From contig JBCAML010000010.1 in NCBI GenBank assembly GCA_038503075.1, forward strand, positions 1,054,001 through 1,118,000: 64,000 bases of DNA, given 5' to 3'. Numbering within the stretch: position 1 is the stretch's first letter; every line of letters starts with the position of its first letter. The DNA is from Gyromitra esculenta. Its lineage: Eukaryota > Ascomycota > Pezizomycetes > Pezizales > Discinaceae. The position numbers and the translations under genes were made by a program. This document shows positions 10,759-23,500 of the stretch, one piece after another. Below the pieces are notes generated by a model. The model made no database searches, was not told the origin of the DNA, and was given only the letters and a program-made list of their open reading frames with translations.

Positions 10759-12629
10759 TCAAGGCAACTCCTGCGGCTTCTGCTGTCCATTCGACAGATC
10801 ATGCGTCCCGCCATCCGTTGGCCCATAATAATCTCCCGACGCCGGAAGCTCACTAAGTGGTACATCAGAAATCTCATCCGCCGACAGCTCCGGCTTAAAA
10901 AGCGCCTCTTGCTCAAAAGAATGTGGTTTTATGTCATTAGGGTTCGGGTATAAGCCCTGATTAGTAGCCTTGGATCTCTTCTTTTTTCTCAGGAAGAAGA
11001 GGACCAAGCCTAGTATACCCAAGAGGAGTAACACTCCGCCGACAGCTCCACCAACGATTGCGGATTTTGGTGTGGAGTTCGGGGCGGGGGGTGAGGTTGA
11101 ACCTGGTTTTGTGGGGAATGAGTTTAGTCTGTTGCTGCCGTCTGCGGCTACTGCTGCGAATGGTTGGATTTCGGATTCGCTGGAGTAGCTGGCGGGCGAG
11201 ATTTGGAATTCGTTGCTGTCGTAGTTGATGGCCTTTAATTCGGACGGTCAGCGACATATACGTATTAATATAATAAGTCTGGGAGGGTGTTGGATTACAA
11301 GGTAGATAGCCTTTACAAACGGCAATCCAAGAACGGCAGATGCAGGCTTATGGATAAGGACTGGCCAATATTTCTGCGGTGTAGGTTCAGGGGCGCGGAA
11401 GTAGCTTTTGTCCTTTTCCCAGACTGTATATATGTATATGAATACGTTAGAATATGATCTTTAGAGATTCCCAGTGGGGGGGGGTGGGGAGTATATACGC
11501 GATTCTGGTAGGGTCATGTTAAACTCAGTTACGCCAACCCTAGCTTCGTCTCCCATTAATCTTACAGTCATGGTAACATTGCCGTAGATTCTATTTTTTA
11601 CAGCGCCGGTTTCACTGTATACGTTTTCCCGTACATTTCGGAATCGATCTAAGTTCTCTTAGTGAAAGCACATACTAGTGTAAGGGGGGGAGGGGTTTTG
11701 GCATACTGGCAATTCTCTCCGGAAGATATATAAATGGATTAGAAGTATCAATCTCCGCCTCGAGCGGAGCATCAAGTAAAACCTCCACCATATTCGGTCG
11801 ATGAACGTGGATCCCGGTGATCTTGATCCTCGGCATACCACTCACCAGATCACCCCTCATAAACACATCGCCTTCCTTTTTAAAGTCGTATCCCCCAAAT
11901 ACAATATTCCCCGGATAGCTAGCATTCTACCACCATGTTAGTCTGTCCCCAAGTACTCCTACAAGCGGTGTAAACTATATATATGTATATATATCTACCT
12001 TTGCATCTGGATCCCAGTTCTGGCCATATCGCACATCGCTCCCAGCAAACATCGAAAACGCCTTAGCGGCAATATGACCTTCCTCCTTCAGCCTAGCGAG
12101 CAATGTCGACTCCTGTCCAAGTCCCACATGCGCAAACGAAGTGTTCGTCTCCGTCGCAAAATTCAGATCAAAGTTCTGCAGCTGCACTCCGCCCACAGCG
12201 ATGGTATCCGTGCCGGTGCCTCCCCGCACAAAGTAGTCCTCGGTGTTGGATTCGGCATCGAAGACACCCGAAGAGGTTTCTTTGATCGTGGTGGATGTTT
12301 TCGGGTCGAGCCGCTGGGCGTCGGCGCAGTTGTCGAGGTAGTCTTTGAGCGGCGCTGATGGGTTAGATCCAATTGCGTCGCAGGCTGCGCTGAGGGGGAT
12401 CCAGGTCTGGTTGCTGCGGTTTGAGATTATGGTTCTGAAGTTTACTGATGGGTTTGAGACCTAGCTGTGTGAGTTCTGTGTAGATACTGGGGGGGGGGGT
12501 TGCAGAGGTTCATACAGTTATTGGGAGATAGTAGGAATCTTGGATTTCGATTTTTGGATGGATCAAGTCGATTGCTATTGTTGAATTGCCTACGGTTTGA
12601 CGGGGCATAAGTAACCTAGGAATCTTCAT
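10759..12629 (-). CDS. membrane-anchored pepsin-like (peptidase A1 fold) protein, probably inactive
   Basis: Six exons: 12516-12629, 11999-12460, 11707-11926, 11499-11657, 11299-11423 and 10759-11232 (1554 nt, 517 aa). A1-family landmarks are present in order: NQTWIPLSAACDAI, FAHVGLGQE, GNIVFGGYDF, a substrate-lobe segment EIDTSNPFIYLP, SAVLGLPFVKAIYL and AINYDSNEF. After the fold come a Ser/Pro-rich linker, one membrane span (GGAVGGVLLLLGILGLVLFF) and a basic-then-acidic cytoplasmic tail of about 70 residues. Neither canonical DTG/DSG active-site triad is seen: the N-lobe site is missing and the C-lobe site reads DTS-N. The N-terminus lacks a signal peptide as modelled, so an upstream exon was probably missed. 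Likely a cell-surface pseudoprotease-type protein; function unknown. Confidence 0.75.
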
Positions 12630-12960
12630 ATTTTCACGATAGGAAATGACAGAAACGACAGTATGAGAGTAAGATGTGGAAGGAAAGACGTATAGTGAGT
12701 AGCCTGGGGGTACTCTTGGTTTATTAAAGTCTGCAGAAAAGCCTAACTGTGGCTATTAGCCCTACATTCAGTAAGCATAATTGGGGCAGGGACATAAGAC
12801 GGCGGTGGATACATGTAGTACATGTACATATTAATTGCCAAGTTATTCCTATTCTGATCGAGAACGGAGAACGGCTAGCTGGGTGCCTGTGCCACATGTA
12901 GCGCAATACAACATTAGCCAAGAGGGACTGGGTTCCAAAGGCTTTTTGTTCTGGGGGTAT

Positions 12961-13786
12961 TTATCTGGCGAGTTGTTCACGGTGCGCTAGTTCTATTCGC
13001 CTGGCTGCATACTCTGGATTCGACAGATATTCTGCTGCATGCTGTTGTTTCAACTCAGGTACCGTAGGGCTGATTGGAGGGGGAATGCAGCTGCTAGCCG
13101 GATCTGCACGCCCTGTCGAATCGGCAGCATTGTTACTATTTGGGGGTCCGGTGAAGGAGAGCACATATATAGACCCAGCACTGTCCGTTAACGCGTTAGG
13201 CGTGTGGGTCACCGTCCGCCAAACTTGTATGCGCCAATACCGCTGATCGTAATATCAAACCTCTCCACACTGCCTCTAAACTCATCCGGGGTTTGGGTTC
13301 CGCCGAACCGATCCGCTGGGGAATTTCGGTTTTCTGGGCAGACAGACAGCAATCTTGACGCCGGGGTATGGTATGAGCTTCCACGCATATCAACGATCCC
13401 GCGGTTCTAGGCGGCAAGGTGCTGAATATAGCTGCGAATAGCCCGCCGAAGTGAGCAGAGCCACGGTAACATGATATTCAGGCCAAGCCGACTTGTGTCT
13501 TGGCGCTGTTGTGAGGCTTAGGGCTTCCTTGCAGGATGAAGGGGTTTGGCCGAGCGGGGATCCTGGCCTTTGTTTCTGATCCCAGTCCCGTCTTGTCTGT
13601 GCCTGCGAAAGCTTGGCCTGTCGAGTGATATCTTGTGGATTAGCCAGCCAGTTGATACGACCTTTGGCTGTGGCTGTGGCTGTGGCTGTGGTGTCTATCG
13701 CCAGACTGAGTGAATGCAACTGCCAGCAGTGCTATCCCAAGTATCCAGAACAGCAATCGAGCCAGAGTCAAGCGTTGTTCAAGCAT
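12961..13786 (-). CDS. possible small secreted or membrane-anchored protein, structure unresolved
   Basis: Two stretches look coding, but I could not join them confidently. At 13786 an ATG opens MLEQRLTLARLLFWILGIAL followed by LAVAFTQSGDRH and an HS repeat, a good signal peptide or signal anchor. The HS repeat is written by tandem GGCTGT units on the plus strand (13660-13691). Downstream, a frame ending at 12961 reads YYDQRYWRIQVWRTVTHT, then GSIYVLSFTGPPNS, then a C-terminus rich in Ala/Arg/Glu. Several frames are open at once between them because the DNA is GC-rich, so intron placement is ambiguous. No family recognised. Confidence 0.3.
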
Positions 13787-14532
13787 ATGTATAAGGTATG
13801 TATAAGTGGGACCCCCGAATCTGCATCATCGGATCTGTCCTCTACATGTAAAACTCCAGCAGCTACCCCCGTCTCCCATTGTGCTCGTGGAGTAGGACCT
13901 GTCCTTCCATCTCAACCGCCCCAGCAGCGCCCCAGACGTCCAAGCCCCTCCCATTCAGACGTACAACCTCAACATCAACCATCCTCCTTCCTTAGTCAAC
14001 ACCATCCACCAGTACATGGCCGGATCTCGCTCTCGTCTCTGCGGCGCCAGCTGTTTCAATTCTCCAGGAACAGGGGAATGGGGAGAAGGAAGTATAGGGA
14101 GAACGAACCTGCAAATAAAATACACTCACTCCTCACTCCTCACCAAAGAATCCTGTTGACCTTGCTTTATTACATGATTGTGTATTGGATTTAGTCGCCA
14201 ACTTAAGTCTGTACCCCGTCTACGTGTGTCTTTCGTGACGGTTCACAGTGAATAGTCGTGAAGTAGCGTGAGATTGGTAGATCTTCTATCTGGGGCCTGG
14301 GAGTAGATCCATTTATATCCGGTCCATCCATTGGCTTAAAAGCTGCAGCAAACACGCGTATCTGGAATTTCTTCACTCTATAGTGAGCCCATCGAAAGCT
14401 GGAGATATATGCGCTTCGTTTCTATCCTAGCAAGATAAATCTACTACAACAGCATGTATCACATCTATTCTAAAGCCACGCCATCACGGCCAACATATCC
14501 GAGTGATGGTTCATGATTCTTCACACACAAGT
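13787..14532. other. intergenic region
   Basis: Lies between the putative small secreted gene and the 3' end of the leftward dioxygenase gene. It contains a plus-strand open frame that is low in complexity (Ser/Pro/Gln-rich) and not family-like. One TACATGTA octamer is at 13843. Confidence 0.35.
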
Positions 14533-16073
14533 CTACTCATCCTCCCTATCATCCGCCCACGAAAACCTCTCGCTCAGCACGCGATACTTGCTCAAAAACG
14601 CATCAACATCCACATACGTCCCCTTCATCCACCGCTCTCCACTCTTCGGATCAAACGCCCTCCGCCCATGAACAACCCTGCGGTTCGCAAACACCGCACA
14701 CTCCCCCTCCCCCAGCGTAATCTTAAACACGCTCGCATCCTCCTCGATCGACCTCGCCATGTTCCCCAATGCGAAGTAATACTGTCTAAACGCCGCATTC
14801 TCCGTCACGCCGATATTGGTTTCGAACGGGGCCTGGAACGGGGGCGACCAGTTTACGTGCGAGATGCGCGGTTGGCGCATGTAGGTGCTGGACTCCAGCA
14901 CCACTGTCGGACGCGAGTAGTGGTAGTGGTGCCCGTCGTTGCGGTAGTGATAGGTTACGGGGAAGTTGCAGAGAGAGCGGAAGTGGAGATCGGATGTCAT
15001 ACGCACGGCTGTGGCGGCGCGGAAGGAGTCGGCGAAGATGGAGGCGCCGCCGGATACGGTGTTGCGGATGCAGTGGAGGAATTGGAGACCGGGGGGCGAC
15101 TCGAGGTAGAGGAGGTCCATATGAAGGCCGAGTTCGAGGGATGTGTAACTGTTTTTACTCTTAGCTGGGTTGTCCAGAGGGGACAGAATTTGTGGGGAGG
15201 GGGGGGAGCGGACGCTATGTTTTTGGCGTCAGGATCGAATTTGACGTCCCAGGTTTTGCCGTAGAAGGTGCTTTTGATATTCCCGATCCGCTCAGCGATC
15301 CCTTCAACTGCGTTTTGGGTAGGTGTTTCTGGGACACCGCGGAGGAATACCAGGCCATATAACGAGAGATGTCTAACGGCCTCAAACAGCTTCAGGTCAG
15401 AGGTCATGTAATCGTTGTAATCGATCCACAGCATATCCTGCGTCATAAGCCTCGAGTCCCACAGCACATGTCGCCGATCATTGTAATTGCATCGCAAACG
15501 GTACCGGAGCTCGGCATATTTGCGCAAGAAGGCGACATCGTACATACTGATATGGGGTATGTTGGGTTTGCTGTATAGGGACGGGGCATCGTTCTCCCAG
15601 CCATAAACAACGAGGGTGCCGGATGAGAGGGCACGCATCGACTTTGGCATCACATCGCGCGGGATATCGGACGTCTGGAAAAGCTTCTGCTGCGTGGATG
15701 GGTCGACACACTGTGGGCAGGTGCAAGCGTCGCGGAGGAAGACATTGTCAAAGGTGACAAACTTATTGTCGAGTTTGATGTTGGTCAACTTGGACATCTT
15801 ATTTCCAGAGCGTGGGATGACGACGAGGGGTTCCAGAGATTGTTTCTTAGGGAGGCTGAACGGTTTCATTTCGGGACTGTCCTGCGGGCGGGTGCGGGAT
15901 GGCGGGCGGGCGGCCTCGAGTGGGCGGGTGGCAGCGGCGGTGAAGCGGCGACATGGGAAGAGACGGCGTGCAGGAACTGGCCAGAGTCCCGAGACAGATG
16001 ACGGGGGGGAGCTCCGACAGGCTGGCTCCAGGAGCCTGAGTCGGGGTGGGGTTTGCCGGAGGGCTGTCTTCAT
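14533..16073 (-). CDS. gamma-butyrobetaine dioxygenase (carnitine biosynthesis)
   Basis: Two exons, 15214-16073 and 14533-15148 (491 aa). The N-terminus is Arg/Ala-rich without acidic residues for about 50 residues, as in a mitochondrial targeting peptide. Next comes the GBBH-like N-terminal zinc-binding domain (FLRDACTCPQCVDPSTQQK, Cys117/119/122). The C-terminal part is a 2-oxoglutarate/Fe(II) dioxygenase of the TauD/BBOX type: HMD iron ligands His296 and Asp298, distal His437 in ANRRVVHGRRAF, and the block LLYLESPPGLQFLHC. Expected reaction: hydroxylation of gamma-butyrobetaine to L-carnitine; trimethyllysine dioxygenase is the close alternative. The single intron has an unusual donor (GTCCGC), but joining at GC|T restores NIAYTSLELGLHMD, as expected for the family. 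Divergent from the thiamine pyrophosphate carrier gene. Confidence 0.88.
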
Positions 16074-16372
16074 CCTTGGAGAGTGTCTGGGGAGGGAAGG
16101 GGGCTCTTTCTCTATTTATTCCAGGCTTCTTCTTTCTGGTTTCTCACGGATCATTTCCATCCTCCGGTTCTGGTCCCGGTTCCCGCTGAGCCTCAGAAGA
16201 GAAAAAGAAAAAAGAAAGGAACCCGAGTGCGGCAACGGGCAACCACCAAGCAAGCAAGCAATACATAGAACTAAACAGATATCCCCAGCCAGTCCCTCTA
16301 CGATTCCCTAATCTATATAATAATAATCCCCTATTCTGCTTAATCGCGCCCCGCTATCCCTCTCGGCCCAGA
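16074..16372. promoter_or_regulatory. divergent promoter region (dioxygenase / Tpc1)
   Basis: A spacer of 299 bp between two divergent start codons, both for mitochondrial proteins. It includes a purine-rich run (about 16196-16222) and AT-rich sequence near 16310-16340. Shared regulation is possible but not shown. Confidence 0.45.
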
Positions 16373-16551
16373 ATGAGTCGCGTCGGGAAGAATGGAAAAG
16401 AAAACGTACGTCTGCCGCATCCCTGTGATGTCATCCCGGCATCCAGGTACCGTTCTCCGCTACAGCTAACCTCCGTCTCTCTCTGCCAGGCCTCGAAAAG
16501 AAGTGTCGCGATAGCTGGCGCAATCGCCGGTCTCGTCTCCCGGTACAGTTC

Positions 16552-16585
<34 letters not shown>

Positions 16586-17573
16586 ACTGTCCTGCGACTG
16601 ACCCAGTGTCTTCCGTCTGCAGGTTCGTAATAGCGCCCCTCGACGTCGTCAAGATCCGACTCCAGCTCCAAATCCACCACCACCGCACAGCTGCAAATTT
16701 CACCCAAAATGGCCCCGTCTACCGCGGCATCCTCCCCACCATGCGCACCATCGTCGCGCAGGAAGGAGTCTCTGGTCTCTGGAAAGGAAACATCCCCGCC
16801 GAACTGCTGTACCTGGCCTACGGCGCTTCCCAGTTCCTCACCTACCAGCAGGTGAACATCTTCATCGCCAAATCCCACTGGGATGTCCCCGACTCGGCAA
16901 AGTCGTTTATCGCGGGTGCCGCTGCTGGGGGTCTGGCTACCACCTTTACATACCCGCTCGACCTACTGCGGACGCGATTTGCAGCGCAGGGCTCAGAACG
17001 GGTACTTCCCCTACTACACTGCACCCCTCATTAAGCCAAAAAAAACCCCCTCCCCCAATCATTAACCCCAGCTAACAAACCCCTCAGGTCTACTCATCCC
17101 TAAAACACTCCTTCCACCACATTCTCACCCATGAAGGACCCGCCGGTTTCTTCCGCGGCCTCGGCGCCGGAGTAACCCAAATAGTCCCACACATGGGCCT
17201 CTTCTTCATGACCTATGAAACCACCCGACAACACCTCTCTACCCTCTCTATACCCAGCGGATGGTGCGACGCGATCGGTGGCTCCGTAGCTGCCGCTTCC
17301 GCAAAAGCTGGTGTGTTCCCACTGGACCTAATCCGGAAGCGGTTGCAGGTGCAGGGCCCCACGAGGGAGCGCTATGTTCATAGGAATATACCGGTTTATA
17401 AAGGCATATATGGCACTGCAAGGGACATTGTGGTTGCAGAGGGGGTTAGAGGGCTGTATAAGGGTTTGTGGGTCGGGCTGGTTAAGGCTGCGCCGCTAAG
17501 TGCTGTTACTATGTGGACTTTTGAGAGGAGTCTGAAGACCGTTACGTGGTTGGAAGGGGAAGTAGGTGTGTGA
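16373..17573 (+). CDS. TPC1: mitochondrial thiamine pyrophosphate carrier
   Basis: Four exons: 16373-16405, 16490-16542, 16623-17001 and 17088-17573 (951 nt, 316 aa). Three mitochondrial-carrier repeats are visible with signatures [18 protein letters not shown] and PLDLIRKRL. The order and spacing ([20 protein letters not shown] at the N-terminus, [14 protein letters not shown] in repeat 1, and the long third matrix loop before [15 protein letters not shown]) follow the fungal Tpc1 subfamily. Expected role: uptake of thiamine pyrophosphate into the mitochondrial matrix. Six transmembrane helices are expected in the inner membrane. Intron 2 contains a CT microsatellite that also acts as the polypyrimidine tract. 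No missing signature residues were noticed. Confidence 0.93.
16554..16583 (+). repeat. (CT)n microsatellite inside a TPC1 intron
   Basis: An almost perfect run of about 14-15 CT units in the second intron, roughly 40 nt before the acceptor. A length change here could alter splicing efficiency, because the run supplies most of the intron's pyrimidine content. Confidence 0.95.
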
Positions 17574-20500
17574 TGGGTGTGTGATGGGTGTGGGTGTGAT
17601 AGGTGTTGGTGGAGTGAATGGTGTTTCTTTTTTTTGTGCGTTGCTGGATAGACTGTTGTAGATTTGCTTTTTTAGTACGGACTTGGGTATACCTAATTAT
17701 ATGAAAAACTTCCATAGCTTTAATTAGTTTGGCCGGGTTGTCGGATATCAGGATCATGCTGAATCACTCGGTGCAGTGTATTCTATCGAAAGGTGATGTT
17801 TACGTTTGCTCTAGTGCTTTAATCGGTGAGTGTATTCACTGCTAAACCCTCGGAAGTGGTTCTTAAGATTATGCTATATCAAACATAGCGATTTCTCTCG
17901 GGTTGCTTGTGGGACAGGATGAAAGGATAATCTAGGAGTGACGGCGTGTTCCATCCAGCCACAGAAGCCCGAAGGAGTGAAGGTCGCCATTCTATCTGCT
18001 TTCTGAAATACAGCCAAACTACGGCTCCTCACAAACTCTCACTCGGACGAACACAGGAAGCCATCCCTTGATTCTTTCTCTCAGATAAGCATCGACAGTG
18101 TCCATGGGAGGTCAATTGAAGGAGAAGTTAAAGCCTATGAAGAAATACTCTCATCACACAAATAGAGATTATATCCCTCTTTGACGAAAGTTCACTGCAC
18201 CCTATAGACTAATTTCCTCCTCCTCTTCCTCCAACCCTTGGGCGAGATTCAAACTGGAACTCTCTCCTCCTATATATGCTACCGCTTAGCTGACATCATA
18301 TTACTCATTTCGCCAGATTTATAATGCCAGATGACTAAAGTCTAACTATAGATACTGAACAAGAAAATGGGTCCTAGACCCTGGTGAAATCCCCACAAGA
18401 AACTCAATTTTTCAACAGTCACAGAATATAGAAAATTATAATAATTAAGATACATTGTCTAAAGTGTGCTGAAGTTGCTGCTGCTCTCAAATGCTACTTT
18501 TTCCTGTATCTCATACCATATATATGATAATTCCGACCTTGGTCAGAATTTAGTTATCTAGCGTTATAAATCTGGCGACATGAGTATACTTTTAGGATCT
18601 TGTAATCTTTGAAAAATCCATGCTTAAACGTCGATCACGAAGACAAACTTGGAGGCGGCTTGACCTCGACTACTAACCGCAGTGCTAATGGGGCGGTGCG
18701 ATGGCTGGGATGGCTCACGTTCATCCTCACCGTTCTATAAACGAATAGCTATCTCAGAGTAGTTCTTGGCTATCAAGAGATCTCCCCCCCGAACCCAGAT
18801 TACCTAGGAAGCCGTTGAAACTGCAATTTCGTAGTCGAGCATAACTCCAAATGTTGCAAGAAATCTTCTACGACGCTCGGAATCAGGCGTGGACATGCTA
18901 CATTATAAGACTAAAAGGCTATGCACCGTGCTTTGTGCCATGGCGAGACTGTGCAATGACGAGAACCAACTGAATAGGATAGGGTTGGGAGGGTGTGTGG
19001 TGGGCCACGGTCCCAGCTAATCTTCCATCACCACCACCAATCATCAACGATGTTTAGTATGAAGCAAAGACGAGACTTCCCTAACCCATCACTCACCGCC
19101 CATCTTTATTTGGCTAGTTCTCGCCATTGTATAATCCTGCCATGGTACAAAGCACGGTATTTAAGATGCTAGAAAGATTGGGGAGAAAAGACAACGACCT
19201 ACTCGGGTCAGGTAAGAAGTTTGGAAATACAAGGGAGATCCCTGAAGGGATATATCGATTGGCTAGAATAACAGAAAGTCGAGAATTGTAAGTTTCCTAT
19301 TTGCCGCCGGGATCCTCCTTGTATTTCCAAACTTCTTGCCTGACCCGAGTACATATAGGAGCTCCCCATTCAGCAAGAAAGTAAAGTTGTAGAGTCGTTT
19401 CTGGGTGTATGACGAAACTGGAGGTGTGACGAATCTCACCCAAAATCAACGGAACGCGAAGAAAAAAAATACGAAAAAGTTGGTAGTGCCTATGGAGAGT
19501 AAATAGAATTCTCCTGATAGCTCGGAACGGGAAGAACTTTGATCTTATTGATTTTAATTTTTGACTTCTTAGGAAATTCGTCACACACCCCAGTTTCGGC
19601 ATACATCTAGGTGCGACTCTACTAACCCTTGCCGGTTTGGGAAGAGCCAATGTTACGAGTCGATTCATTTAACATATCTCACTGGCATTAATTAACCTCC
19701 CATATATTCAAGAACCCTTTCTCAGCACTAACACAACCATGTCACATATGACTTCACCTCGATTGGCTGTAACCGCAGATGGATACTAGCTAGTAATTAC
19801 CACAAAAATAGATCGATATGTAGACGGATCATCGGATACCCTCTTTGTCCATCCCCGCAAGATGAAGCCTCGTGAAGTAAGGCCAATGAGCGAACATATG
19901 TTTTGATCAGGAGGCGAAGTTTTATCAAGCCCTACTAATTATTCCAAGTAGATCTGCATATGCCCCCCGCTTCCGATCTGAAACCTATCCGGGACATGGT
20001 ACAGACCCGATTCCAGCAATTGTACTCGGTGTCCGAAAAAGGAAAGTTTGGTATTAAAAAAAATAATGCGTTGCACGTGATCGGTTTCCCTATGGGGACT
20101 TCTCACCGGTTGAGATATGGAGGTATGGGGCTTGCACATAACCATATAACCGTAATATGCGCAGGCGAGTCTCCGTAGAAACTGAATATCTCTTACGAAC
20201 CAGGAGGTCGATTCGGAGAAAAAGTATCAGTTAGATTTTACAGAGCGAAGATCAAACGGGTGCCACATCTCCTTGCCCAGGCCCTTCTGGTGTTAAGTCC
20301 TCCATCAAACTCCACCCAGACGCAAGTTGGCATCGGTTTTTATTTTTATTTTTATTTTTACCGAGGCTCGATAAATATGATCGGCTAAAACAGCTTTGGG
20401 GGGAAGTCTTGAAACAAACTAGAGGACCAATAGGGCTTTTGCAGCTCACGTTCTACCTCCGCTTTACGCTTTGTACTTTGGATTTGCATGTAACCAACTT

Positions 20501-23500
20501 TCTGAACCAATCAGCCAACCAAAATACCCCTATAATGGATTTTTGGTGTTCAGGCATCTTATACGTCTTGTTGCGTCATGATATTCCATTGCGGGGTTTC
20601 CCTGTTCATGCAAGAAACTGGCGATAATTACCTATCGTACCTGTTAAAAAGGATAAGCATAAGGTAAAAAAACTGACCCATCACTCCATCATGCTGCATT
20701 TTAATCCAATATCTGGAAATGAAAGTAAATCGGCGACGGCCCCATCTATAAACAAAACTTGACCCCCCCCAAAAAAAAACAAAAACAAAGATTCGCCCTT
20801 TATGCAGTTCCCAGTGGATCCAGACAGGCAGAACGGCTCGAGATTGATGCAATGGCCTTTTGATAATTTTTTCACTCTCCCGGACCCCTTGTTCAAATTT
20901 GGTTGTGGTTGGGTGGATGAATGCTTAACGCCCTGTACAACATCAGCGTAATCAAGATAGATTGGCCGCCAAATACCTATTCGGCAGGGCATAATATTAG
21001 GGTTAGGTGTGATATATGCTGAAAGCAGAGGCCGAAAAAATATACCGCGTATAGGTACCGTGGAGATGTTAAAAGCACATGCGCTGAAGTTAATGCTGGA
21101 CTAGGGAACTCGAGCTTGATTAGTTGAGTGAGTCTGAGGAGTTTCACTGGATTTTATTACATCACGATATGCACGCGCGACTGGGAGCATATGCAATACA
21201 AATCATTCTGTCCTTTGCTATTTACTTGGTCGTGATATTCTTGGTTTATTTCGGTATTGGGTGTGCATTCAGTAGAGTGACGTGTAAAAATACTGGGCTT
21301 GAATGCGGAGTCTCTGCTGAGGTACGTCCTAGGAAGTCACAGTGTATTCTGAGAAGTATCTTGGTGACAGTGAGACTTACGGCTTGAAGAGCATCTGAAG
21401 TCATCGTATCAATGCCCGAGCTATGCGGCTTAAGGTTTTGATGTCTCCGCTTACTTAAACAAATGTTTCGGGCTCCGCCCTAATGGCTGGCAGACCATCT
21501 GGATAAATACATCTCATCATTCCTTCTCGCAAACGAAGAGCTTCTAAAGCCAAATCAGGGTTTTCAAAAAAAACAAAAAAAGCACCAAACGTTCTGTGGG
21601 GTAATTCCGGTTTTTTTTTTTCCGGAGGGGAATGAGCGTTTAGCCTGACTTTTGGCCATTGAAGTCTTTGCTTCACACATCCATTAGTTTTCTAAGCAAT
21701 GATTCTTGGCGCCAAGGTGCTGTGAGAACGACGGACAACATCGTACAGGTTACTTCTAGTCTCGTACCCAGCCCCATATCAACAGCTTGCTGCTGTCATA
21801 AGGGCCACTCCAGCTGAAAAGCGCTGGTAGACAGAAAATATAATCAACGGAGATAGTATTGGGACGGCCTAAGCAACTAGTTTTAGGTATTGACGAAACT
21901 AGAGTATTCTCCAGTGAGAGAAACATGTTAGTGATACAGGTTCTAGAAGTTGAGTCATCTATGCTATCCCTTGGTAGATAAACGCACGAGCAACTTCTGG
22001 CAAATCTAGATGCTGGAGGCTGAGCTCTATAGATGAGAAAATTCTGGACTGTTGAGGAGACAGTGAATAGATGCACAGAATTACTTGGGAACTTTGGTGG
22101 AGAAACTGCCAGTACTACATGTAACCCACCAATATAGTTTATCTCAGTTAGACTACTATCTACCTTGATTCCCCATAACAGCCAACTATATTAGGAGGAT
22201 CAGTTAGCCAATCGGTAAAAAAGAAAGCTGTGTGAATGTGTACACAACCTCTACTATCTCGCGGTGTCAATGATAGTAGTTGGCGGTTCGTGACTATGAC
22301 AGCCTTAAGGGATATTGCTTTCAGAGCCGCGCCTTGGAGGGCAGTCTCTTCTCCAAGATAAACTATCGTTCTTCTCGTCCACGGGCCCGGAGCCTACTTT
22401 CATTGTTGTATTATGCGGTGAAGGTAAACTTGCGGTATGCATCTGATACTGTATGCTGCGATGTCTATTTTCCTATTAGATATACCTCCTACACGCACGT
22501 AAAAATCACCCCATCAACACGAACTAAGATATATATTTTCGTCTAGGATTAGGCTAGAGCTTCGCAACCTAGCTTGAATACGTTGAACTCAGTTTCCTCT
22601 CGAAACGGAACGATACGACATTCACTATCACTAATTTACATATTTTCAAGCTATGTTTCTTTTGCTCACATAACAAATTCTAACAACCCTTCTGTCTTAC
22701 TGCGTTAGTAATTGATGCTCTATCCTATAATAACCCACCTCTCTTAAAACCATATTAAAAAACGACTCCTTCCTAACACCTTCAGCCTCTACTGAATAAG
22801 AACCATCGACTTCCCTTCCCCTACATAGATTCCAATACGTCCAATCATCCCTCAATACTAACCCATAGCTCAACCTTATTATCCCAGCCTTCATCAACCA
22901 CAACCCATCATCCACGAGAAAGAAAGAAAAAAAACATTTCTAATCATCCGTAAGCCCTCTCCTCGATCTTCACGCCCATTAACCATCCTTAACAGAGCTA
23001 TATCACACACTCTCTCTTCGATCTCTTCTCTCGCCCCCACAGTCCCTATCAGAAATAACAATTCCTGGTTATCGAGCCTGCATCGTTTCACCCCCCTGCC
23101 ACAACGATCCCGCGGAGGAGAAGAACCATGCTGCTATTCATGATTAGAGTATACCGACGCGGGATACCATATTAGGGTAAGAACCAAAATGGCGTCTGGG
23201 CAGAGAGGTTGGGGGAGTGAGTTGTTGGTACCCCATGGAATTCTTGGCGCGGGGAGATTGGTGTTAAAGTGGTCCAAGAGTAGAGGGGGAGGAAAATAGT
23301 TCACTGTACTCTACTCTAGGTTGGATCAGTGAGTGGTAGTCATAGGTACATGTACTTACGATTGAAGGCGCAAATATAGCATCACTGTCACAGAAACACA
23401 CGAACGGTTGTGTTCATTATCGGGTCTAGTTTTTAACGGATACTACGGAGTAGTCACTATCGATATTAAGAAAAAAATAATGGAGGCAGATACCGGCCCT

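Noticed and set aside
19960..20178. 72-codon plus-strand frame
   Set aside because: Short and unrecognised, without flanking exons.
22697..23091. Candidate minus-strand small gene of two frames
   Set aside because: The frames abut, but no convincing intron joins them and no family resemblance was seen.
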